Below, piece after piece: positions 26,100-35,197 of a stretch of DNA of 64,000 bases; the stretch's first letter is position 1, and every line of letters starts with the position of its first letter. The stretch comes from Archangium sp. (GTDB lineage Bacteria; Myxococcota; Myxococcia; Myxococcales; Myxococcaceae), in the NCBI GenBank assembly GCA_030695565.1, contig JAUYRZ010000096.1, forward strand, positions 1 through 64,000, read 5' to 3'. A program made the position numbers and the translations under genes. The notes beneath the pieces were generated by a model. The model worked only from the letters and a program-made list of their open reading frames with translations. It ran no database searches and was not told where the DNA came from.

Positions 26100-27941
26100 A
26101 TGGTGAAAGAGATGGCTCTGCTGACTCCGCCCCAGGCGCTGCGTGAGGCGATCGCTGGGTGGCGCAAGACGAAGCATCCCCGCTTTGCCGAGGTGGCGCA
26201 GTGGGCGACCACCCGCGCGCTCGCCGCCGAGAAGCCGCGTTCACCGGTGGGGATGAGCCGGAAGGCAGCGGATGCAGAAGCGTGGCGTGCGGTGCTGGAA
26301 GAGGACGACGTGCTCGACCTGCCGCGACTGCTCGCGGGGATCGGCGGCAGCACCTCGGCCGAATCAGCTGACCGCATCATGTTGCTCTCGAAGCTGAATG
26401 ATCCGCGCGTGAACTCTGGGCTGATCGAGTTGCTCGCTGCGCCGCCCTATCGCGCGCGCACCGCCCTGCCCTTCTTCCGTGCGTGCGCGAAGGCCCTGGC
26501 TGACTCGGGCGACCCGCGCGTACGGCCCTCGCTCGAAGATCTCGCCGCCCGCTACAAGAGCATCTTGGAGACCTCGGTCGGTGATGACGTGACCGCGCTG
26601 CTTCTGCGCACCGTGGCGTCCATCGATCAGGTCAAGCCGGGCCCGCTGCCCGCTGCGCTCGAGAAGAAGTGCGCTGCGCTCGAGGCCTTGTTCGAAGCGG
26701 AAGCCACCAAGGTGCGTCGGGGTTCGGCGCAGAAGAAGTCCGCGCGGCATGACGACGAAGCGCTGCTGGCAGCGATCTACGCGGCTCCTGCAGACGACAC
26801 GCCTCGGCATGTCTTCGCCGACGCACTCTCCGAACGTGGCGATGCACGCGGTGAGTTCATCGCATTGCAGCTCGCCCGGGCGAAGGGAGTGACCACTCCG
26901 GCGCAGCTCATTCGGGAGCGTGAGCTGAGCTGCGACGCAAAACGGCGCGTGGCGTGGGCACTGCCGCTCTCCCAAGGGGGCGCGTGTCACCTCGCGCGTG
27001 GTTTTCCTGACGAGCTGCTCATCGAGCCGCGCATGTTCAAGACCATCGTGGGTCTGCCCGCAGTGCGCATGCTCCACACGGTCACGGGCTTCGAGCGTCA
27101 GGTCTCGGTGAAGCAGGCGAAGGCGTTCTTGTCGCACGAGACCGCGGCGCAGGTGACCACCGTCGGGGGCCTCCAACCGGAGTTGCTGGAGCAGTTCGAG
27201 ACGCCAGTGCCGTGGACGTCGGTGGGGCTGGCGTTTCTGCCGGGGCGCGAACACGTGGCCCTGCTGAAGAAGGTGAGGGAACTGAAGCTCGGTCACGCCG
27301 GGCCCGCGCTGACGGACACCACGTTTGCCGGCATGGACAAGCTCGAGGCACTCCACCTGACGCAGGCGCTGTCTTCGTGGATCCGCTCGCTCCAGGAACT
27401 GGTGGAGCTGCACACCAACGCGTGGATGGCCGGATTCAATTGGGCGAAGGAGCTCGGTGGTTTGCCGAAGTTCAAGAAGCTGGTCACCGGTTCGGCTCCT
27501 CAGTCGACGCAGCTGGAAGGGCTGAAGCTGGAGATGCTCGATTGCCGCGCATCGACCGAGTTGGATCCGGACGCGGTGATCGCGGCGTTGCCGACGCTTC
27601 GGGAGCTGCGGGTGCAAACAGAGTTTACGGCTGCCGAGGTGATGGGGAAGCTGATGCGATCAAACCGGCTGTCACAGCTTCGGTTGGCGTCGGTGGGCAG
27701 CTACGTGTTCGTGAAGCCGAACACGCCTGGAGGAACGTTGGAGATTCGCGCGTGGGATCGGGCGAACTTCGAGAAGCATGCCGTGGTGGTCGCGGCGCTT
27801 CCGGAGGGGTGCGTGTCGAAGGTGCTCATTCGGCCGATGCGAGAGGATCCGTGGGAGATGGCCGGAACGCCGCCTCCGGATGAGGCGATCCAGGTGATTC
27901 GTGGGGCGGCGAAGGTGCCGGTGGAACTGGCCTGGTATTGA
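26100..27941 (+). CDS. TIGR02996 repeat-companion domain protein with helical and leucine-rich-repeat-like parts
   Basis: A 613-residue cytoplasmic protein starting at the ATG at 26100 (another Met lies four codons later). The N-terminal 200 residues are helical, HEAT-like. Near residues 220-262 there is a TIGR02996 domain (LLAAIYAAPADDTPRHVFAD ... RGDARGEFIALQLAR), a short module known mainly from myxobacteria and Leptospira in front of repeat regions. The C-terminal half has loosely spaced leucine-rich strands (VRELKLGH, LEALHLTQAL, LRELRVQTEF). Binding to proteins is likely; the partner is unknown. Confidence 0.82.
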   Translation: MVKEMALLTPPQALREAIAGWRKTKHPRFAEVAQWATTRALAAEKPRSPVGMSRKAADAEAWRAVLEEDDVLDLPRLLAGIGGSTSAESADRIMLLSKLNDPRVNSGLIELLAAPPYRARTALPFFRACAKALADSGDPRVRPSLEDLAARYKSILETSVGDDVTALLLRTVASIDQVKPGPLPAALEKKCAALEALFEAEATKVRRGSAQKKSARHDDEALLAAIYAAPADDTPRHVFADALSERGDARGEFIALQLARAKGVTTPAQLIRERELSCDAKRRVAWALPLSQGGACHLARGFPDELLIEPRMFKTIVGLPAVRMLHTVTGFERQVSVKQAKAFLSHETAAQVTTVGGLQPELLEQFETPVPWTSVGLAFLPGREHVALLKKVRELKLGHAGPALTDTTFAGMDKLEALHLTQALSSWIRSLQELVELHTNAWMAGFNWAKELGGLPKFKKLVTGSAPQSTQLEGLKLEMLDCRASTELDPDAVIAALPTLRELRVQTEFTAAEVMGKLMRSNRLSQLRLASVGSYVFVKPNTPGGTLEIRAWDRANFEKHAVVVAALPEGCVSKVLIRPMREDPWEMAGTPPPDEAIQVIRGAAKVPVELAWY

Positions 27942-28084
27942 TTGAATTGGCCCTCTCCCAGAGGGGCGGCGGTGGCACCACCCACTCGATGCGTGGCCAA
28001 CTGGCCTGCTTCGACTCGATGAACACGATCGCTCTGTTTCGAGCGGGCCCCCAGGCAGAAGCGACCCGCGGTGCTCACGGGCTT

Positions 28085-28827
28085 TCAAGGCGCCGGCGTC
28101 AAGGCGACACGCAGAAGCTGGTCGCGGGCGGCATCGATGCGGTCCACGAGGTGTTTTGGCGAAGAGCCATTGGCCAGCAGCACGAACGTCAAGTCGTCTT
28201 CGGGGAAGAAGAAGGCGGCCGCCTGGTAGCCGAACCCGTCACCGGAGTGACCGATGCCGACGTGGCCATCGATGCGCCATCGGATGAGGCCGAGCCCGTA
28301 GCCATCGAACGCGTCGAACTGTGGAAATGCAGCCCATTCCTCGTCTTCCGAGGTCGCGTTGAACTGCTGCATTGCCCCAAGGCTGGCTGCCGACAGCCCT
28401 TCGTGTCGAACTCATCAGGCCGGTACGTCAGGTGCGGCGCGTCGAGTCTGGAAAAAAGCAGCTCGTTCATCACGGCCTGGTGGGGCTGCCCGGTGAGCCG
28501 CTCAACCACCGCCGCGGCGAGCATGAAGTTGGTGTTGCTGTACGCGACGCGAAGATCCAGCCACACCAGCGCATGGGGCTTGGCTCGCAGCTCGAGCGCC
28601 GCAGACAACGCGATGAAGCGACCGCTGAAGGCGGTGAAGTCGACCGTGAGACGAGGCCCGAGGTCGACCTGAAGCCACCGACCGCCCGCCAGCGCGAAGG
28701 CCGCTCCCACCTCAGCGCCGCCGCCCTGGGCCGACGGGGTGAAACCGACGCCCGTCAGGCGCGCCGAGGCATCGAGCGACCAGGGCATTGCGAGAAGTGT
28801 TGATGCCAGAACAGCGGTGACGAACAT
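28085..28827 (-). pseudogene. Chimeric broken gene: outer-membrane-type N-terminus joined to a serine hydrolase (beta-lactamase family) C-terminus, frameshifted
   Basis: From the start at 28827 the frame encodes a signal peptide and a beta-strand-rich sequence (LDASARLTGVGFTPSAQGGG) up to about 28545. It then passes straight into serine-hydrolase sequence (VAYSNTNFMLAAAVVERLTG) carrying the YxN motif. Near 28400 the frame is lost and the rest continues in another frame (MQQFNATSEDEEW ... HSGDGFGYQAAAFFFPEDD) with the HxGxxxGY motif and a stop at 28085. The SxxK catalytic part is missing. It cannot make an active enzyme. Confidence 0.75.
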
Positions 28828-28883
28828 GGGTGCTCCAGGGTGAGAGTCGGGCGACGAGCGGTGAAACGGGTGACTCAGCAGTC

Positions 28884-29120
28884 GTTCAGTCGAGGCAGCC
28901 CCGGGCGATGGCCGCTGGCGTCACGCCCCAGATGGACCACGCGACCAACGCCATCGCGACCAGCAGCGCAACCCCGCGCGCGACGGCCCCGGCGTGTGCG
29001 GCGATCTCTGCGTCGGCCGCCCACCCAGGCCCAGCGTTGCGAGTTGGTCTTGCCGGTCTCAGCCTCCTCGAGAAGGGCCGCCAGCGCCGTGCTTTGCGTG
29101 CTCGTCAGTGGAGCTCGCAC
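28884..29120 (-). pseudogene. Possible frameshifted small membrane-protein fragment
   Basis: On the minus strand, STQSTALAALLEEAETGKTN leads to SQRWAWV in one frame, and ADAEIAAHAGAVARGVALLV, AMALVAWSIWGV and a stop follow in another. Joined across one frameshift near 29015, these would give a small protein with one membrane helix. There is no family match that I know. It overlaps the start of the DUF418 fragment on the other strand. Confidence 0.3.
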
Positions 29121-29534
29121 TTCGAGCTGCGCGCGTGGTTCTTCGCGCAGGCGTGCATCGAGCTCGGCTCGCTGGGTCTGACGGGTGGCTACGCGCTGTC
29201 ATGCGTCGCGCTCGTGCACCGCTTCCCGACCGCCCTTCCACTCGAGGCCGCGGGCCGCCTGGGCCGCGTCGCGTTCTCTGCGTACCTGATGCACTCGGTG
29301 GTCGGCACCTTCGTGTTCGGTGGCCATGGGCTGGGGCTGTACGGCACCTGGAGCCGAAGCGCGTTGCTGCTGGCCGCCTTCGTCTTCTGGGCGCTGCAAC
29401 TCGCGCTGGCGTGGTGGTGGACGAGCCAGTTCCGCGTCGGCCCGCTGGAGGCCGTGTGGCGTGGCCTGAGCCGCGGCGACTTCAGCCTGGGCGGCACAGC
29501 CCCTGCTGCCGCGAGAGGACGGCAGACCTTCTGA
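29100..29534 (+). pseudogene. C-terminal fragment of a DUF418 membrane protein
   Basis: The 145 codons before the stop at 29534 match the C-terminal half of DUF418 proteins: two or three membrane helices, RVAFSAYLMHSVVGTFVF, GHGLGLYGTWSR and FRVGPLEAVWRGLSRGD, the last being the usual family ending (FxxGPLEWLWR). No membrane-protein sequence is found upstream in frame; from the left (about 28830) the frame is Arg/Ala-rich and not protein-like. The N-terminal half has been lost. Confidence 0.7.
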
Positions 29535-29542
29535 AGGGCGGG

Positions 29543-30607
29543 CTACGGAAGCTTGAACCGAGCCACGCCCTCTCGAACGAAACTCCCCAGGTACAAATAC
29601 CCCTCATGCTCCGTGACGCACGCGATGGGTGAGTAGCTGTCGGGCGCGTCATGCTGAAACGACTCGACGGGTTTGCCCTCGGCATCGACCAGCAGCACAT
29701 ACGAATGCCGCGCCGCCTTCGGCTGCAGGAACTTCGGCAACCCACCCACGATGCGGCGAATGTTCGGCCAGTCACCGAGCATGTCGAGCTCCGGCTTGCG
29801 CGGAGAACCGATGGCCACCCAGAAGCCCTTGCGTGACGGCGACCAGCGCACGTTGTCGGGAAAACCGGGGAGCGAATCGGTGAACAGCTCCTTGCGGCCC
29901 GCGTGTTCGCCGGTGAGCCACACGCGCCACAGCTGGTAGCTGGCGGTCTCTGCCAGCACGAGGAACGACTCGTCTTCGGAGATCGCCAGCCCATTGGCGA
30001 AGGAGAAACCGTCAGCGATGCGGGTGAGCTCCTTCGTCGCGGGCACGTACTTGAGCAGCCGCCCTGTCTTCTGATGCTCGAGCAGATCTTCAGTGAACTG
30101 CTCGATCGAATTCCGGGCGCTCGCGTCGGTGAAATAGATCGTGCCGTCTCGGGTGATCACGAGATCGTCGACGAACTTGAACGGGATGCCGGAGTGACCC
30201 GTCGCGAGCACCTCGAGCTTTCCACTCGCGTCCATCGCCAGCAGGCCCGCGTGCGCGTCGCAGATGATCAACCGGCCGTCGGGGTGGAACTCCATCGCAA
30301 GCGGGCGGCCCTTCGTATCGGCGACCACCTCGACTTCATCGGAGCCGACCTTCAGCTTCACGATGCGGCCATCGCGCAGCCCCGCCAGCAGCTTCCCATC
30401 AGGCGTGATGGTGATCGCTTCAGGGCCGATCAGGTCTTTCGCCCACCACTCCAGGGGCTGCAGCCGATCGTTCAGCGCGTACGGGCCCACGGGTGGTGCA
30501 ACCGGGGGCGGCGTCCACGGATGCGGCTCGATGGGAGAGGTCATCCACGCGAGCCCGCCGGCCGCCGTCAACGCCAACAACACCAACGCCGCCGCTTTGC
30601 GAATCAC
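29543..30607 (-). CDS. Exported strictosidine-synthase/SMP-30-like beta-propeller protein
   Basis: A 354-residue protein. I set the start at the GTG at 30607, since it overlaps the stop of the upstream gene (GTGA); a GTG at 30622 would add five residues. An N-terminal membrane anchor or signal (AAALVLLALTAAGGLAW) is followed by a six-bladed propeller: AITITPDGKLLAGLRDGRIV, DDLVITRDGTIYFTDAS, and SYQLWRVWLTGEHAG. This matches the strictosidine synthase/APMAP branch of calcium-dependent lactonase-type propellers. Hydrolase activity on a lactone or ester is possible, but the substrate is unknown. Confidence 0.85.
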   Translation of the reverse strand: MIRKAAALVLLALTAAGGLAWMTSPIEPHPWTPPPVAPPVGPYALNDRLQPLEWWAKDLIGPEAITITPDGKLLAGLRDGRIVKLKVGSDEVEVVADTKGRPLAMEFHPDGRLIICDAHAGLLAMDASGKLEVLATGHSGIPFKFVDDLVITRDGTIYFTDASARNSIEQFTEDLLEHQKTGRLLKYVPATKELTRIADGFSFANGLAISEDESFLVLAETASYQLWRVWLTGEHAGRKELFTDSLPGFPDNVRWSPSRKGFWVAIGSPRKPELDMLGDWPNIRRIVGGLPKFLQPKAARHSYVLLVDAEGKPVESFQHDAPDSYSPIACVTEHEGYLYLGSFVREGVARFKLP

Positions 30608-32160
30608 GGCAGCGCGCTCCACTGAGAGGCAGCCACGCGCGCGATGAAGCGGGGCGGTGCACCCAGCGAAGGTTTGAAGATGGCGGCATCAGCAGGGTCG
30701 AGCCCATCGAGCACCGGGCACGCCGCCGGATAGGTGCTGTGGCCCACGTGCGCGACGTTGGTTCCCTGAGAGGGGTTGGCGTTGAGCAACGACGACGCAT
30801 CGCGGCAGCGGTTGGCCTCGTCGTAGACGAAGTACGTGAGCGTCGGCGTCTGCTCGACCATCGGCCCGAACTGAAAACCTTCCGCGGTGCGCACGGCGCG
30901 GCAGAACTCGCTCGAGAGCACCCGGCTCACTCCGATGGCGTTGCTCTGGAAGAAACCCTGCACCTGGGTCAGCTGGTTCGTCGACGCGGCCCCGAGTTGC
31001 TCGGCGGTGGCGGTGCCGCAGGTGGCGTCGCAGCGCTTCCACCAGTTGGGCGAGCTGGTGTTGCTCGCGTTGCCGAGGCTGAGGTTGTCGGCGCAGGTGC
31101 CTGCGGAGGCGTGCCGAAAGAACAGCGTGTAACCGCCGGCCTGCAGCGCCTGTCGCAGGGTGATGGCGCGCGTGGTGCTCACGGGGATGGTGCTGCACGT
31201 GGTGCCGAGGCAACCCCACGCGGTGTACGTGTACGTCCGCGGGGCGAGGGGCACGTTGGGGAGCAGCTGGTCGATGCGATCGTTCGCGGTCGCGCCGGCG
31301 CCATCGAAGATCACCGTGGCCGCTGGATCCGTGAGACCCGTCGCGGGACCATTCAACGTGCGCACCACCTTCACGCGCGGCGCGGTGCTGACCCAGGCGA
31401 GCTGAACGCTTCTTCTATCGGCGCTCAAGGTGGTGGTGAGCGCGCTCACGCCGAGGCTGACCCCACCATCACGGGGCGCGGTGACGGCGATGCTCGGCGC
31501 GGTGGCGCCGCACTTGTCGCACGAGTTGCAGTTGAAGACGGCGTAGTGCGTGTCTTGCGTGGTGGAGAGGCCGCTGATGGGTTCGTTCGCGGTGGCTGAC
31601 GGACCTGCGTAGACCAGCGTGCCGTCGTTGATGCTGGTGGGCGCGCTGCCGAGCTTCTTGAACACGCGCACCAACTCGAAGGCGGTGGAGAGCTCGGGCG
31701 GATCCCAGTTGAGTCGCAGTTTGTCGCCATCGAAGACGGAGGTGAGGTTGGTCACCTCGACCGTCGGCGCCAGCGTGTGCGCGCCGCGCAAGGAGCGAAC
31801 GGTGGCCGCGGTCTTCGACCAGGTGCCGTCGGTGGCCTGCCCCCAAAGGTGCCAGGAGAACGGACCGCAGGTGTCGGGGAGGTTGGCGTCGATCAGCTTC
31901 AGCTGATCTCCGATGTAGAGGATGGTGCCCTTACCCAGCGGGTCGCCGACTGCACCACCATCAGGTGGGCTCGCTTCATCACCGCCGAGCGTGCGCGCGA
32001 CGAGAACGGTGGTCGCGTTGAGACCGGGTTCCCAGGTGATGGTCGCCACGCCAGGGCTCACCACCACGTCCACCTTCCCGGGGGGCTCGACGTAGGTGAT
32101 GCGCGTGCCTCCGCAAGCAGAGAGCACGGCGCCCAGACAGACCAGGGTGCGAAGCGACAT
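30604..32160 (-). CDS. Lipoprotein with Fn3-like domains and a C-terminal histidine phosphatase domain
   Basis: A 518-residue protein with lipobox LSAC (Cys16). Three fibronectin-III-like domains follow (about 25-130, 132-232, 235-335; e.g. VATITWEPGLNATTVLVART, LRLNWDPPELSTAFELVRVF). The last 170 residues are a histidine-phosphatase (phosphoglycerate-mutase-like) domain: FFRHASAG with the catalytic RH, LSSEFCRAVRTAE and VGHSTYP as the second His site. The usual RHG is RHA here. A phosphatase held outside the cell by Fn3 spacers is an unusual arrangement. The stop overlaps the start of the propeller gene. Confidence 0.82.
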   Translation of the reverse strand: MSLRTLVCLGAVLSACGGTRITYVEPPGKVDVVVSPGVATITWEPGLNATTVLVARTLGGDEASPPDGGAVGDPLGKGTILYIGDQLKLIDANLPDTCGPFSWHLWGQATDGTWSKTAATVRSLRGAHTLAPTVEVTNLTSVFDGDKLRLNWDPPELSTAFELVRVFKKLGSAPTSINDGTLVYAGPSATANEPISGLSTTQDTHYAVFNCNSCDKCGATAPSIAVTAPRDGGVSLGVSALTTTLSADRRSVQLAWVSTAPRVKVVRTLNGPATGLTDPAATVIFDGAGATANDRIDQLLPNVPLAPRTYTYTAWGCLGTTCSTIPVSTTRAITLRQALQAGGYTLFFRHASAGTCADNLSLGNASNTSSPNWWKRCDATCGTATAEQLGAASTNQLTQVQGFFQSNAIGVSRVLSSEFCRAVRTAEGFQFGPMVEQTPTLTYFVYDEANRCRDASSLLNANPSQGTNVAHVGHSTYPAACPVLDGLDPADAAIFKPSLGAPPRFIARVAASQWSALP

Positions 32161-32186
32161 GCTCGCTGTCTAGCAGACCGCTGAGC

Positions 32187-33314
32187 TCACTTCGGCTTCA
32201 CGCAGCTCGCGATGAGCAAGTGGTTGTGTTTGCCCGGGCTGCCATCGGGGTACCCGAACCGCATGGGGAGCTTCGTCGCGGTGGCGAACGTCTTGCGCAG
32301 CTCCTCCTGATACGGCTCCCAGGTTCCGAGGAAGGACTTCTCGAAGGCGCCGTACGCGGCCACCGTGCAACCGCGCGTCGTCCAGTGGCGCGGCGGAATG
32401 CCAGTCGAGTCGGAGACCATGAAGTCGGCGTGGCTGAGCAGGTAGTCGCGCACCGTGCTGAAGGCCTCGCGCCACAACAGGTAGCTGGCGGCCTTGGTCA
32501 TCGCGGTCACCCGGCCCTTCGCTTCGAGGTGTTTGAGCACGCCGGGCGGAAGCGAGTCGTTGGCGAGGTTGGCCGCGAGGTGGCGATGCGTGCGTCGCGG
32601 GGCGTCGGGCTGGCCGCGCGGCACGAATTGGATTTCGACGTTGGCGAACGCAGGGCTGAAGTCGGGCGCCTTCCACGAAGCCTTCAGGTTGCTCGCGGTG
32701 GTGCCTTCGAGTTCTTTCACTTCGTCGGCCGAGAAGTAGTGCAGCGTGCCGTCGGGCTCGACGCGGAAGAACTTCACCGAGACGGGTTCCTGGCCTGCGA
32801 GCGCGAGCCCCATCAGGTGCATCGAGAGCTGGCCGGGCAGTTCTCCCTGCTGCGTCGCGGAGAGGTTCTTGGAGAGACTGTCGTTGCTCATCAACGTCGA
32901 GGCGCTGGCGTTGGCGATCGCCGAGAGACTCGACTTGAGCACCTTCGCGTTGGTGAGGCCGGGCAGGCGGCGTGGATCTCCGGCGAGCTCGAGGGAGAGC
33001 GTGGTGATGACCTTCGCTTTCGGGAAGAGCGCGAGGGCGGCCATCAAGTCGCCGCCGCCGAAGGGGTACACGAGTTCTTCGGGCAACTCGGGGGGCAGCA
33101 GGTCACCGACGAACTTCGTGGCCTGCACGGCCCAGCGTGAACGGAAGTGGGCGTAGCGTTTGTTCTGGCCAGCGCAGTACGCGGCGAGCGTCTTCGCGTC
33201 GAGTTGGGTCAGTGGCGTGCCCTGGCAGGTGACGACGTCGTAGAGCGGCTTCACGTCAGCGATGAAGTCAGCGGGCGTGGCGGCAAGAATCATCGGGACG
33301 GCAAATGCGAGCAC
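32187..33314 (-). CDS. Exported hypothetical protein
   Basis: A 375-residue protein. I chose the GTG at 33314 because it gives a short signal-like start (VLAFAVPMILAATPADF) and keeps the repeat at 33329-33371 outside the gene. The longer frame from 33572 would read through two REP-like repeats. The mature part has patterns such as ELVYPFGGGDLMAALALFPK and HLMGLALAGQEPVSVKFFRV, then a C-terminal half with a HRHLAANLANDS segment and scattered cysteines. It resembles a conserved myxobacterial protein of unknown function. Confidence 0.72.
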   Translation of the reverse strand: MLAFAVPMILAATPADFIADVKPLYDVVTCQGTPLTQLDAKTLAAYCAGQNKRYAHFRSRWAVQATKFVGDLLPPELPEELVYPFGGGDLMAALALFPKAKVITTLSLELAGDPRRLPGLTNAKVLKSSLSAIANASASTLMSNDSLSKNLSATQQGELPGQLSMHLMGLALAGQEPVSVKFFRVEPDGTLHYFSADEVKELEGTTASNLKASWKAPDFSPAFANVEIQFVPRGQPDAPRRTHRHLAANLANDSLPPGVLKHLEAKGRVTAMTKAASYLLWREAFSTVRDYLLSHADFMVSDSTGIPPRHWTTRGCTVAAYGAFEKSFLGTWEPYQEELRKTFATATKLPMRFGYPDGSPGKHNHLLIASCVKPK

Positions 33315-33328
33315 CGGAGAAACATAGC

Positions 33329-33371
33329 TCCCTCTCCCTGCGCAGCGGGGAGAGGGTTGGGGTGAGGGGCC
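33329..33371. repeat. REP-like palindromic repeat (copy 5)
   Basis: Sequence ccctctccctgc then gcagcggggagagggttggg and gtgagggg. Together with copy 6 it forms a closely spaced pair in opposite orientations between two minus-strand genes. Confidence 0.85.
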
Positions 33372-33392
33372 CGACGCCCCACCTGTGAAGGC

Positions 33393-33433
33393 CCCACACC
33401 CCGACCCTCTCCCCGCTCTCGCAGGGAGAGGGA
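33393..33433. repeat. REP-like palindromic repeat (copy 6)
   Basis: Sequence cccacaccccgaccctctcc, then ccgctctcgcagggagaggg: the inverse orientation of copy 5, 21 bp away. It ends just before the stop of the VWA gene. Two facing copies can form one long stem in the transcript and may act as a processing or termination site. Confidence 0.85.
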
Positions 33434-33438
33434 GCACT

Positions 33439-35031
33439 TCAGTAACCGTCGTAGTTCGCTGCCTGAGCGACTGGCTGAACCCGAAGGCCGATGCTCTTCC
33501 GCAACATCGCGACGAACTCGAGCCGCTGCGCGCGTTCATCCGCAGCGTCTTCCGCCAGCTCAGCGACGTCACTCATCGTCCACCCGTTCGCCGTGTGACC
33601 ACGCAGCAACTCAGCCCCGAGCGCGACCGCCGTGGCAAACCGCAGGTCACTGCCCGTCTCGTTGAGCGCATGTGAAACCGCCGCGCGGGTAATCGGCTCG
33701 GTCGCCTCGAACACTTCCTTCGAATCAGGAAGTTCCCCGCGCACCGCGACGGAACCCAGCGCACCGGCGGCCGAGGTGAGCGTCACCTCATACAGCGCCG
33801 TGACGGCGTGACCCGAGCCGAGCTCGCCCGCGTCGACCTTGTCGTTGCGGAAATCGTCATCCTTCACGTCGCGGTTCTCGTAGCCGATGAGCCGGTACGA
33901 CGAGACCACCTTCGGATCGAACGTGACCTGCACCTTCACGTCCTTCGCGATGAGCTCGAGCGTGCCGGTGAGCCCCTGGCGAAACGAGCGTTCGATGGCC
34001 TGCTCCGAGTCGACGTAGAGCGCCTGGCCGTTTCCTTTATCGGCGAGCTGCTCGAGCGCGCTGCCCTGGTAGTTGCCCACGCCGAAGCCGACGGTGGTGA
34101 GCGTGACGCCCTCTTCCACGTGCGCCTTTACGGAGGCGAGCATCTGCTCCGCCGTGAGGTTCGGCCCGATGTTGGTGTCACCATCGGTGAGCACGATGAC
34201 GCGCGTGCTGGTGCCGCGCTGCACCTGGCCGACGGCGAGCTGGTACGCGAGGTCCATGCCGCTGCCCATGTTGGTGCCGCCGCCGGTGCCGAGTGACCGA
34301 ATGCCCGCGAGAATCTGATCCTGCCGCGCGGCGCTCGTGGGGCGCAGCACCACTTCAGACCTGCCCGCGTAGGTGACCAACGCCACGGTGTCGGTGGGGC
34401 GCAGCTGGCGGGTGAGCACCTCGAGCGCGCGTTGGGCGAGCGGCAGGCGATCGGCACCGGCCATCGAACCACTCACGTCGACGAGGAACACGAGGTGCGC
34501 AGGCTTGCGCTGCTCTTCATCCACGCGGCGGCCCTGCAGGGCGACCTTCACCAGGGTCTTCGATTCATCGAACGGCGAAGCCGCACCTTCCACCGAGATC
34601 GCGAACGGTGCGTTCTTCGGAGCAGCCAGCGCATAGTCGAAGGCGTTGACCCACTCCTCGACGCGGATGCCGTCAGCGGGCGGCAGCGAGTTGCTCTCGA
34701 GGATCAACCGGCGCGCCCAGGTGTACGAGGCGGTGTCGACGTCGATGGCGAACGTGCTGCGCGCGTCGACGACCGTGGGGGTGGCGGGTGCTTGAGGCTG
34801 GTAGCCGGAGTTCTCGCTCGCGAAGTTCTGCAGCTTCTTCTTCTCGAGCTTGCCCAGATTCCTCGACGAGCGGCGCTCGACGAGAGTGTCGCCCGCGAGC
34901 CCATCAGCGCTCATGCCGAAGAGCGCCTTGATGTTGTCGCCGAACGCCGTGACGAGGCCAACGAAGACGAGGCCAGCGAGGAGCACCGAGCCGACGGCGC
35001 CTGCGGAGATGTGAAACGGGGTCTTCTTCAT
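33439..35031 (-). CDS. YfbK-type von Willebrand factor A domain protein
   Basis: A 530-residue membrane-anchored protein with one N-terminal helix (GAVGSVLLAGLVFVGLVTAF). It then has the vWF-A N-terminal region (STFAIDVDTASYTWARRLIL, VEEWVNAFDY), a VWA domain with intact metal site (FLVDVSGSMAG, TYAGRS, VLTDGDTNIG) and a C-terminal DUF3520-type region (VTFDPKVVSSYRLIGYENR ... DVAELAEDAADERAQRLEFV). This is the full YfbK architecture. The family is envelope-located and of uncertain role. It is preceded by 166 bp holding another REP copy. Confidence 0.92.
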   Translation of the reverse strand: MKKTPFHISAGAVGSVLLAGLVFVGLVTAFGDNIKALFGMSADGLAGDTLVERRSSRNLGKLEKKKLQNFASENSGYQPQAPATPTVVDARSTFAIDVDTASYTWARRLILESNSLPPADGIRVEEWVNAFDYALAAPKNAPFAISVEGAASPFDESKTLVKVALQGRRVDEEQRKPAHLVFLVDVSGSMAGADRLPLAQRALEVLTRQLRPTDTVALVTYAGRSEVVLRPTSAARQDQILAGIRSLGTGGGTNMGSGMDLAYQLAVGQVQRGTSTRVIVLTDGDTNIGPNLTAEQMLASVKAHVEEGVTLTTVGFGVGNYQGSALEQLADKGNGQALYVDSEQAIERSFRQGLTGTLELIAKDVKVQVTFDPKVVSSYRLIGYENRDVKDDDFRNDKVDAGELGSGHAVTALYEVTLTSAAGALGSVAVRGELPDSKEVFEATEPITRAAVSHALNETGSDLRFATAVALGAELLRGHTANGWTMSDVAELAEDAADERAQRLEFVAMLRKSIGLRVQPVAQAANYDGY

Positions 35032-35150
35032 GGAGCACCTGGGTGACTGCGAGGTGACGCCATGGTGCGTGGTTCACGTGAATACGAACATCGGCCGTCG
35101 GGAGGTCCTCCCAGTGTCCGTCGGATGAATGACGTATGCCGAAGAGAAAC

Positions 35151-35193
35151 TCCCTCTCCCTGCGAAGCGGGGAGAGGGTCGGGGTGAGGGGCC
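35151..35193. repeat. REP-like palindromic repeat (copy 7)
   Basis: Sequence tccctctccctgcgaagcgg, then ggagagggtcggggtgaggg. It lies 5 bp beyond the ileS stop, between ileS and the VWA gene, where it could form the hairpin at the end of the ileS transcript. Confidence 0.85.
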
Positions 35194-35197
35194 GCTT

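Noticed and set aside
33315-33572. N-terminal extension of the exported protein at 32187 to the ATG at 33572
   Set aside because: The extra 86 codons translate two REP-like repeats (PSPQPSPRCAGRG), a usual false extension; the GTG at 33314 gives a signal-like start.
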